Positions 26,217 to 34,616 of a stretch of 34,616 bases of DNA are shown here, one piece after another. Numbering within the stretch: position 1 is the stretch's first letter; each line of letters begins with the position of its first letter. The notes beneath the pieces are model-generated. The model was given only the letters and a program-made list of their open reading frames with translations. It was not told the origin of the DNA and ran no database searches. The DNA comes from Planctomycetota bacterium (lineage in GTDB: Bacteria; Planctomycetota; Phycisphaerae; UBA1845), in the NCBI GenBank assembly GCA_024275565.1, contig JAJRYY010000082.1:1-34616 (forward strand), read 5' to 3'. Made by a program: the position numbers and the translations under genes.

Positions 26217-29213
26217 ATGATCGGGGTACGCCACGGAAGGATGCTAGTCGTTGCCACATTTGGGTTGAGTGCCGTTTTCTTCACCGCGGAAGCACAGCCA
26301 CCAGACACACTCCCACCAGAGACACTGCCGCCAGTCGCACTGACTGATTCTGCGTCGGCTGATGCTGACTCTGGGTCGGCTGATACTGATTCTGCGTCGG
26401 CTGATGTTGTCACGAATCCTGCCGCCACACCGTACGAGGTTCTTTCCCGCCCTGACTATCAGCCGATGGTCCGTGCCAAGCTTGGCCTGCTTCAGTCCAG
26501 CATCCAGCGTCTGACGGTTCCTGAGGGGCGTCCTGTCCGGTTCTCTGCGACGATTGAACTCGATGGTCAGCCGGTCACCCTGTCTCTGGAGAAGCAGTCC
26601 ATCAGGGCATCGGATTTCAAACTCATGGTTCAGCGTGCTGATGATGGCAGTCTGGTTGAGGAAGAACCACCGCCGGTCAGTACGTATCGTGGGATGGTCG
26701 ATGCTTACCCGGACGCTTATGTGCGGGCCTCGCTGATCGACGGGAAGCTTCACGCCATCATTCATGCGAGCGATGAAACATTCGGTGTTCAACCGGTTTC
26801 GGATGCTGAGATTGAATCACACAAGAACGATCACGTTGTCTATCGGATGTCCGATTCAGAGGATGTCGAAGGCAACTTTTGTGGTACCAGTGAGAAGTAT
26901 CGCCTTCTTGCCGAGAGTTACTGGAATCCAGGTGCCAATCCCACCTCGGCGGGTACGGGGCTTTCCATCGCTGAGCTTGGTACGGATGCCGATTTTGAAT
27001 TTTACCAGAAAAACGGCAACAGTGTTTCCAACACCGTGCTTGACATTGAGCGGGTTATCAACGGATTCGTGCTGAACTCGTCCACCAGTGTTGCGGCTGC
27101 TTATGAAGACAATGCTTCGATCAACATCACGTTTGAGTTGACAACCATGATCGTTCGCACGGTGGCTGCGGACCCTTATTCCACGACGGATTCCAGTGGT
27201 ATGCTTTGCGAATTGAGAGCGACCTGGGACAGTTTGCCGGAGTCAGACATTCGCAGAGATGCTGCTCATCTTTTCACTGGCAAGGTGATCGCGGGTCCTC
27301 CTATCGGCGTGGCGTATCTTTTCGGTATGTGCAATACGAGCAATGGTATTGATCCAGATTGCCCGACGCAGCTTGGAAGATTTCAGTATGGCGTTTCGGA
27401 ATCGCGGTATTCTGGTTCTAACACGACCCGGCGGGTTGCGCTTACTGCGCATGAGCTTGCGCATAATTTTGGCGCCAGTCATTGTACGGGAAGCGGGTGT
27501 CATATCATGTGTGACACCATCAACGGATGTGGCGGTCTTCCTCCGATAATTTTTGGTACTGCTGCGAGTGGTCAAATCTCCAGTTTCATCAGTGGTGAGT
27601 CATGTTTCGCGAATCTCTCCGCACCTCAGACCCTTCCTTTTTCAGACAATTTTGAATCGGGAATTTCCTCCAGTCGATGGAGTTATGTCGATGGTGTCGG
27701 GACGACGACAGCGGCTGTCAGCGAGCCAAGCCCTGTTCGTACGCTCAACCTTGACGCCACTGGCAATGATGCCTACGAGAACAATGAAATCCGTAGCAAT
27801 TTCATACAGCTTGGCGGTGAAACGTCTGTTTTGTTGACCTACTACACGCAGCATCGCTTCGTTGAGAACGGGGAATCTCTCTTTGTGGAATACTGGGGTT
27901 CCAACCGTGCGTGGAATGTGTTGAACGAGGTGATTTCTGACGGTACGACCCAGTCCCTTTTCGACATGCACCAGCACTCGCTTCCCGCCAATGCTCGACA
28001 TGATGAGTTTCGCCTCCGGTTCCGTGCGAATGTGAACCAGACGGACGATGACTGGTATATCGACGACGTGTCCATCAGTACATCTGTGACCATTGTGGAC
28101 CAGCCGCAGAGCGTGACCGTGTGTGAAAATGAGATGGTGACACTTTCTGTCACTGCGTCTGGTGCTGCTCCGATCAGCTATCAGTGGCGTGTGGGGGGTG
28201 TCGATATCGGAGGTGCCACGAGTTCATCTCTGACCTTTAACGCAGTCACACTCTCTGACGCTGGAGATTATACCTGTTTCGTCTCCAATGCGGTCAGCAA
28301 TGTATTGAGTGACATTGCCACGCTTACCGTCACTTCCACTGCCTCCTGCGATACGGGTTTGTTTTGCGACCCAGGCGAGTGTTCCTTCGGCGTTTGTGTG
28401 CCGGGTACGGACCCCTGCCCTGGGCAGCAGTGCGTCGAAGCGTCTCAAACGTGCATTGACCCGGCAGTTGTCACCTGTCAACTGTCCAGCAGCAGCGCTG
28501 CTCCTGGATCCACGGTGGATGTCGAGCTCTTTGTGAGTGACGCGATCAACCTTCGTGGTTATCAGACGACGCTTGGCATTTCCGGTCCTGCGAATGACGT
28601 TTCTGTCGATTGCCTCGGGGGGGGGATTGTCATCGACGAGGCGCGTTCGGACTGGGTGTTTTTAAACGTTGGAGACGCATTCTCAAAGACGAACTGTGGA
28701 AATCTTGCTGCCTTATCGGTACTTGGAAGTGTTGGTGGTTTTGTCAGCACGGATATTACGGGTGCACCGGGTTACCTCGTGACGTATCCCCTGACGATCG
28801 ATGCCGGTGCCGTCATCAACGACGTTTACACGCTGACGATTGAGCCATTCCCATCTACAGTTTTTACGCAACCGCCTGCGGCAGAGCTTCTGTTCACGAT
28901 TGGTCCTCCTTGCACGCTGACCATACAGAACTGCGTTGTGTTCCCCTATGGTGATGTTGATCTTGACTTCGACGTCGATATTTTTGATGTCACCTGTGTA
29001 TTTGACGAGTTCAGCTCCGGTTCGTCATCCTGCTTATTTGCGAATGTGGACATTGCGGGATTCCTTGGTGCCTGTTCTTCGAATGGTACCATCGATGTAT
29101 TTGATGTTACGGCCGTGATAGACGCCTTCGAGAGCGTGCCTGGCTGTGCAGATCCGTGCGTGACGCCATCGCCAACGCCTCCTGGAACGTCACAAGCTGT
29201 ACGGTATAAATAA
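26217..29213 (+). CDS. secreted metzincin (reprolysin/ADAM-like) zinc metalloprotease with Ig-like, cohesin-like and dockerin-like modules
   Basis: HELAHNFGASH (HExxHxxGxxH); Ig-like VDQPQSVTVCENEMVTLSVTASGAAPISYQWRVGG...DAGDYTCFVSN; C-term GDVDLDFDVDIFDVTCVFDEF...GTIDVFDVTAVIDAF; start at 26217 with RBS GGAGAA (the ORF track extends to 25680). Confidence 0.85.
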   Translation: MIGVRHGRMLVVATFGLSAVFFTAEAQPPDTLPPETLPPVALTDSASADADSGSADTDSASADVVTNPAATPYEVLSRPDYQPMVRAKLGLLQSSIQRLTVPEGRPVRFSATIELDGQPVTLSLEKQSIRASDFKLMVQRADDGSLVEEEPPPVSTYRGMVDAYPDAYVRASLIDGKLHAIIHASDETFGVQPVSDAEIESHKNDHVVYRMSDSEDVEGNFCGTSEKYRLLAESYWNPGANPTSAGTGLSIAELGTDADFEFYQKNGNSVSNTVLDIERVINGFVLNSSTSVAAAYEDNASINITFELTTMIVRTVAADPYSTTDSSGMLCELRATWDSLPESDIRRDAAHLFTGKVIAGPPIGVAYLFGMCNTSNGIDPDCPTQLGRFQYGVSESRYSGSNTTRRVALTAHELAHNFGASHCTGSGCHIMCDTINGCGGLPPIIFGTAASGQISSFISGESCFANLSAPQTLPFSDNFESGISSSRWSYVDGVGTTTAAVSEPSPVRTLNLDATGNDAYENNEIRSNFIQLGGETSVLLTYYTQHRFVENGESLFVEYWGSNRAWNVLNEVISDGTTQSLFDMHQHSLPANARHDEFRLRFRANVNQTDDDWYIDDVSISTSVTIVDQPQSVTVCENEMVTLSVTASGAAPISYQWRVGGVDIGGATSSSLTFNAVTLSDAGDYTCFVSNAVSNVLSDIATLTVTSTASCDTGLFCDPGECSFGVCVPGTDPCPGQQCVEASQTCIDPAVVTCQLSSSSAAPGSTVDVELFVSDAINLRGYQTTLGISGPANDVSVDCLGGGIVIDEARSDWVFLNVGDAFSKTNCGNLAALSVLGSVGGFVSTDITGAPGYLVTYPLTIDAGAVINDVYTLTIEPFPSTVFTQPPAAELLFTIGPPCTLTIQNCVVFPYGDVDLDFDVDIFDVTCVFDEFSSGSSSCLFANVDIAGFLGACSSNGTIDVFDVTAVIDAFESVPGCADPCVTPSPTPPGTSQAVRYK
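26347..26409 (+). repeat. 21-bp in-frame tandem repeat (3 copies, SASADAD-type)
   Basis: Direct reading after the protease signal peptide. Confidence 0.9.
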
Positions 29214-29506
29214 AATTTGAAGGCGTGTTGATCGATGACGACATGGCGTATTTGACATGCCGTATTTGACATAGCGTTTTTGATGTAGCGTTTTCGGTCG
29301 TTGTGCAGCATCGGAAGAGGAGTGTGTTGATAGTATAAAGTCACATTTTCGGATGCTACAACCCAGCGGGACTTACCTTGAAGTTCACGCACCTCGCGTC
29401 GGACACGCGAGGTGTGCAGCGAGATACCATTGTTCGCCATTTTTGGGTCCAGGATAGGGAGCTGAAACCACTCAATCCTCATGGCCCCGACAGGAAAGGA
29501 TTCGAC

Positions 29507-31393
29507 ATGAACGCCTCGATTCGTTGTTGCACTTTTGTTGTGGCCATTCTTACGTTACCCCTCTTGGGACAAACCGTGTCATTGGAACCGCGCGGTGGTG
29601 TTGGAAACGAGATCACGGTGGGACCTGGTGCTACTGTGACGATCGACTTCTTCGTCGAGAACCTTGCGCCCGAATTGTTCCGAAGTTACCAGATGACGCT
29701 CGAGAGTACCTATACAAGCGCAAAATCCGGAACGGTCGATCACGATGGACTTGCCCCGATCGTCGACGACCAACGCTCTGACTTTGTCTTTTCCGGGGTG
29801 GGTGCCGTGAATGCGGGATCAGTGTCGCCGGTGAGTTTTCTGGCTGCAGTGATCGACCTGAATGATGCTGTGCTCGTGACAGATAAAAAGTATCTTGGTG
29901 AGGTCACTTTTGTTGTCTCCAACGACGCGTCTGGTGATTTCTTTATCACACTCGTCGGCGTTGGACTTACCAGCGTGCTGGCGACACCGGGGCAACCTCC
30001 AGAGCCCATCGCGTTCACACCCATCGCAGCAACGATTAATGTCATTTGTCTGGGTAATGAAGATTGCGACGATGGTCTGTTCTGCAATGGAGCTGAAACC
30101 TGCGTTGGTGGACTTTGTATTGCAGGATCAGACCCTTGCACGACACCTAGCCTGGACCTCTGCGATGAAGACAACGACCTCTGCGTCGAATGTCTCACGA
30201 ACGCTGACTGCGACGATGGAGTGATCTGCAACGGGGTGGAAGAATGTATCACAGGTGCCTGCCAGGCAGGACCAGACGCCGCACCTGGTACTGCGTGCGG
30301 CGACCCCTCCAGTTCGCTCTGCGATGGTCCGGATCAGTGCGATGGCAATGGTGTGTGTGGGAATAATACCCTCGCAGACGGGACCCCTTGCGATGACAAC
30401 ATGTTCTGCACGACAGGTGAGCTCTGCACGGGTGGTGTCTGCGGTGGTGGTGGACCAACTGACTGCAACGATTTCGTCCCCTGCACCACCGATTCATGCA
30501 ACGAGGACACTGACCAGTGCGACAACCCACTCGACGCCGGGTTCTGTTTTATCGACAATATCTGTTACCCCGTTGGAAAATTGAGTCCCGACAACGAATG
30601 CGAAACCTGTAATTCCGCGATGAATCCGAACGACTGGACCATGCTGGACGATGGTTCACCCTGTGACAGTGACGGTAACGACTGCACCGAAAATGTCTGC
30701 ACCACAGGCATTTGCACGCACCCGGATCAGCCCCAGGGCACGCCCTGCGACGATGGTGTCGCCTGTACGGGAACCGGTGCTCCGGGAGTTGGTGTTGATG
30801 AATGTGACGCGTTCGGAACGTGTGCAGGTGTACTCGACCCCAACTGCGCCGATGACTGTGTCAATGCCATCGTTGCGTTTGAAGGTGCGAACTTCAGTAA
30901 CAATACTGGTTTCGGACCTGACGATGAGGAAGCCAGCTGCCAACCCAACTCCAACAATGATGCCTGGTTCCGATATTCTCCGCAAGGGTGCATCGGAGAC
31001 ACAGGTTTCACCAACGGCATTTTCCGGTTTAATACAGAAGGCAGTTCGTTCACCCCTTCCAATGACACCGTCATAAGCATCTATGATGCCTGCGGTGGCG
31101 GTAACGAACTTGACTGCGATGACGACAGCGGAACCGGTCTCCTCTCATCGCTCCTGTTCAACGTGACCTCCGGAACCACGTACTTCATCCGTGTGGCTGG
31201 TTTCCTCAACAATACCGGTCCTATCCAGCTGAACATTACGCGTGAAAACACCTGTTTCATTGACGGCATGTGCTATGCTGACGGCACTGTCAATCCGGCC
31301 AATTCCTGTCAGATTTGCACCGCTGCACTCAGCAATATCGACTGGACGTCGCGTCCCAAGGGTCTCGCATGTGGCAGCTCGAGCTTTGATTAA
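29507..31393 (+). CDS. secreted Cys-rich repeat protein with N-terminal cohesin-like and PPC-like domains; 5' part of a gene interrupted by in-frame TAA
   Basis: Signal peptide MNASIRCCTFVVAILTLPLLGQ; RBS AGGAAAGGA; CDDGLFCNGAETCVGGLC-type repeats; ends at TAA inside a repeat and the same frame stays open downstream. Confidence 0.75.
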   Translation: MNASIRCCTFVVAILTLPLLGQTVSLEPRGGVGNEITVGPGATVTIDFFVENLAPELFRSYQMTLESTYTSAKSGTVDHDGLAPIVDDQRSDFVFSGVGAVNAGSVSPVSFLAAVIDLNDAVLVTDKKYLGEVTFVVSNDASGDFFITLVGVGLTSVLATPGQPPEPIAFTPIAATINVICLGNEDCDDGLFCNGAETCVGGLCIAGSDPCTTPSLDLCDEDNDLCVECLTNADCDDGVICNGVEECITGACQAGPDAAPGTACGDPSSSLCDGPDQCDGNGVCGNNTLADGTPCDDNMFCTTGELCTGGVCGGGGPTDCNDFVPCTTDSCNEDTDQCDNPLDAGFCFIDNICYPVGKLSPDNECETCNSAMNPNDWTMLDDGSPCDSDGNDCTENVCTTGICTHPDQPQGTPCDDGVACTGTGAPGVGVDECDAFGTCAGVLDPNCADDCVNAIVAFEGANFSNNTGFGPDDEEASCQPNSNNDAWFRYSPQGCIGDTGFTNGIFRFNTEGSSFTPSNDTVISIYDACGGGNELDCDDDSGTGLLSSLLFNVTSGTTYFIRVAGFLNNTGPIQLNITRENTCFIDGMCYADGTVNPANSCQICTAALSNIDWTSRPKGLACGSSSFD

Positions 31394-33109
31394 TGCGACA
31401 GTGCTGATGCGTGTGATGGGCTTGGGACCTGCGAACCGAACAACAAGCCCGATGGAACGCCCTGCTCCGACGATGGAAACGACTGCTCCATCGATGAGTG
31501 CCAATCCGGTGTCTGTGCCCACCCGGCAGAACCCACCGGAACATTCTGCGGATCAGCAGACGACACCGAATGCGACAATCCTGACACATGCGACGGTGCG
31601 GGCCTCTGCCTCGACAACTTCGAGAGCAATGGGTTTGCCTGTGGTGATCCAACGGTCCTCGATTGCGATATTGCAGATACCTGCGATGGTGCGGGAGCGT
31701 GCCTCATCAACCTTGTGTCCGACGGAACGCCCTGTACGGACGATCTGAACGATTGCACGGATGATTTTTGCGATGTTGGCGTGTGTATTCATCCCGACTT
31801 GCCCGCCGGAACTGCGTGCGGTTCTTCGGCTGACACTCAGTGCGACAACCCCGATACCTGCGACGGACTCGGGTTATGTCTCGATAATTTCGAGATGGAC
31901 GGTTTGATCTGTGACGATGCCGACATCTGCACCGATCCGGACACCTGTCTGTCTGGCGTATGCAGTGGTCCGTTTGGAGCGGATCCGCCCCTGCTTGCAG
32001 GCGTTGGCTCTCGGGCGTTCTCTGTCACACCAGTGCCGCCGGGATCTGGCACCATACAGGCCATTCGTATCACATCGCCAGATCACCCCTGTCTGCTGAA
32101 ATATGTCGATGGTATGGGGAATCTGATCGACACCCCTGTCTTTATGACTCCGGACGACTGGGGTACTGTCATCGTCACTGGTGCAGAAATCGTGCCCAGT
32201 TCGACTTATGGCGTACAGGCAGAGTGTGCTACGGACATTGGCGATGTGGCGTTTGTTTCTACATACTCGTGGGGTGACACTGATGGCAATTCGCTGGTGA
32301 ACATCTTCGATATCACCTGTGCCCTGGATGTGTTCCAGAATCAGCTTGGTTTCTGCCCGTTTGCGGCTGCCGATATCGTACCATGCACCCCGGATGGCGT
32401 TGTCAATGTCTTTGACGTCGTCATGGCTTTCGACGCTTTCCAGAACGGAAGCTTCCCATGTGTGGGCCCATGCCTCGGCGGTGGATGTTGCATCGGTACA
32501 GACTGCCAGATAGTCGATGACCTTGGTATGTGCGATGGTTTGAGCGGCATTTATCAGGGTGACGGTATCAACTGTTTCCCAAATGCCTGTACGCCAGCAC
32601 CTACCAGCCCTCAGGGCATCGCGGCCTCCCGATATCCGGAGACACAAATCAGTCTTGTGGCTGACACTTCGCTGGTCTCTGCAGGTGATCTGCTCGAGGT
32701 TCATCTCTACGCAGATGGCATTCAGAACGTCCGTGGTTATCAGTTGTCGTTGTCATCCCGCAGGAACCAGGGTTGGCATGTGGTTCAAGAGGAAATCAGG
32801 ACCGATAAAAGCGATTTCCTGTTCGCTGGTCAGGAAGTTCTGAGTGCTGCGAACCAGGACCACACTATCCTTGCAGCGACGCTCGACTCAGCCATAACCA
32901 CAACGGACACACGTTACCTGGCGACGTTCACGATTCAGATCGACCGTGATGATCTGGACGAGTTCACGATTTCGCTCAACCCCAAAACCACACATTTTGT
33001 AGATCCGAAGGGGAATGGGATCGCCGTCCAACTGACCGGCAATACCCTTACAACCGTTGCAGACCTCAAAGCCGGAACGAGAATACAGCAGCAAAGCCTG
33101 CAACGCTAA
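31394..33109 (+). pseudogene. 3' part of the interrupted Cys-rich gene (Cys-rich repeats, dockerin-like, cohesin-like); the ORF track starts only at 31715
   Basis: In frame with 29507-31393; the 107 codons from 31394 to 31714 are open and encode continuous repeats (CDSADACDGLGTCEPNNKPDGTPC...); then GDTDGNSLVNIFDITCALDVF...GVVNVFDVVMAFDAF. Confidence 0.65.
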
Positions 33110-33135
33110 GAACCCGTTCCTCCGATAACACCCTT

Positions 33136-33180
33136 GAGGCGGCGATCGATCTTTCACTGATCGACGCCGCCTCTTCTTTT
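33136..33180 (+). terminator. intrinsic terminator
   Basis: GAGGCGGCG/CGCCGCCTC stem with inner GATCGA pairing, followed by TTCTTTT. Confidence 0.85.
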
Positions 33181-33504
33181 ACGCCCAAATGTGACATCGT
33201 CCCAGTATTCACCCTTGAATCCGGAAGTCAGATTCGATAATCTCAAGTGAACATGTAGAGGGGATTCTCACAATCAATGGAGGCTTGCACACTCCACCCC
33301 CTCTATCTCGGTCTGTACAAATTGGATAAGGGGCGGGCGTACCATACATCTGTGTGGTTCCCCCGCGACGTTTTCGAGCGCATGGCGCCCGTCTGACACT
33401 GTCGCTGTACATGGCCTGCGGCTTTGTATGGGGCACCCTCGCGGGCAATAACACGGGTCGGAAATTTTCGACGAGCAGCAGTACTGATAAGAAGAGGTGG
33501 AAGC

Positions 33505-34616
33505 ATGAGCAGCAACTCCCGACGCACAAACACTTTCGCACATTCCACGTTCCTCGCGAGCTTGATAGCGTTCACAGTCACGGTCATCACACCGGCGTAT
33601 TCTGGTGTGCCCATCGTGATCGATTTTGAAACCGAAGACGACCTGGTAACGCCACTCCTCAATGGACAGAGTATCAACCCGCCTGGATGTCCGGGGTTTG
33701 GAAACATATTCAACGTCACGAACACCGGTCTGAACCTCGGTCCTGCCATTTTCGATTCATCTTCCACCGGCCCTAATCAGGCAGGCCCGGATTTCGATCT
33801 GCTTGTGGACAGTGGAAACATCCTCATGCTTCAGGACACTGAATCCTCATCCAACAGCAACTGCATCTTCAACCTGCCAAACGACGCAGGAGAAGGCGGA
33901 TCCCTCCTGTTCGATTTCTCGCCAGCCCCTTACCCGGTGCGCATCATTTCCATCGATGTGATCGATCGCGATGACAATGGACCGCTCCTGATTGTCATGA
34001 CCGACTCTGCCGGCTCGACACGCGACGTTATGATCCCTGCGAATTTCACCGGCGAGATCAATCTGGGCCAGATCGGTATCGGCACCGTTGATCTCTCCTC
34101 TGGGTTACCAACAGAATCCCCCGAGGTCCCCGGCGTCTTCACGACGGTCACCGATACACCCGCCGCTGGCCAAACTGCATTTGACGTCAACGACGTACTC
34201 GACATGGACATCATCTTTATCGGATCCGGAGCGATCGACAACCTGATCCTCGAGCCCGGCGGCGAATGCACGGTCGACGGAGACTGCGATGACACACTCT
34301 TCTGCAATGGCGTCGAAACGTGCGTCAACACCACATGCGTCCCTGGCAGTGATCCATGCACCAACCCGCTTCTGCCCTTCTGCCAGGAAGATACTGACAC
34401 CTGCGTGGAATGCCTGATGGACTCCGACTGCAGCGATGGCGACTTCTGCAACGGTACTGAAACATGCCTCAACTTCGTCTGTCAGCCCGGAACCGACCCA
34501 TGCGACGACGGCATCACATGCACCGATGATACTTGCGACGAAATCGGCGACACCTGTACGAACACGCCGAACGACGCAAACTGCGACAATGGCCTGTTCT
34601 GCGATGGCGTAGAGAC
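33505..34616 (+). CDS. secreted Cys-rich repeat protein, 3' end beyond window (absent from the ORF track)
   Basis: ATG with [57 protein letters not shown]...; then [31 protein letters not shown] repeats; frame open to the window end. Confidence 0.85.
   Translation, partial: MSSNSRRTNTFAHSTFLASLIAFTVTVITPAYSGVPIVIDFETEDDLVTPLLNGQSINPPGCPGFGNIFNVTNTGLNLGPAIFDSSSTGPNQAGPDFDLLVDSGNILMLQDTESSSNSNCIFNLPNDAGEGGSLLFDFSPAPYPVRIISIDVIDRDDNGPLLIVMTDSAGSTRDVMIPANFTGEINLGQIGIGTVDLSSGLPTESPEVPGVFTTVTDTPAAGQTAFDVNDVLDMDIIFIGSGAIDNLILEPGGECTVDGDCDDTLFCNGVETCVNTTCVPGSDPCTNPLLPFCQEDTDTCVECLMDSDCSDGDFCNGTETCLNFVCQPGTDPCDDGITCTDDTCDEIGDTCTNTPNDANCDNGLFCDGVE

Overview
The window looks like a chromosomal segment from a planctomycete-type bacterium (inferred only from gene content). 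I support about 20 protein-coding genes and saw no rRNA, tRNA, CRISPR array or phage/transposase genes. Main blocks: (1) an FG-GAP/VCBS repeat protein and a lipoprotein. (2) A translationally coupled pair: a membrane-anchored pentaheme cytochrome c with C-terminal TPR-like repeats, then a CRTAC1-type ASPIC/UnbV protein. (3) An RluA-like/RlmI-like fusion whose pseudouridine synthase motif appears to lack the catalytic Asp. (4) A class V aminotransferase, a sterol desaturase/fatty acid hydroxylase and an HDOD protein. (5) A nonulosonic (sialic-type) acid block with a NeuA-NeuB fusion and NeuC. (6) A short ArsC/glutaredoxin-like gene missed by the ORF track because of an in-frame UGA at the first position of a CxxC-type motif (UNSC). 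It is a strong selenoprotein candidate with a plausible bacterial SECIS hairpin. (7) A pseudopilin, lipoproteins and a DUF1579 protein. (8) A surface/secreted block with cohesin-like and dockerin-like modules, PEP-CTERM proteins, a metzincin protease and Cys-rich repeat proteins. One Cys-rich gene is split by a single in-frame TAA, and another runs off the right edge. Two features run across the whole window: many short tandem duplications, with periods divisible by 3 inside genes and often not outside them, and several families of REP-like palindromes in intergenic DNA.
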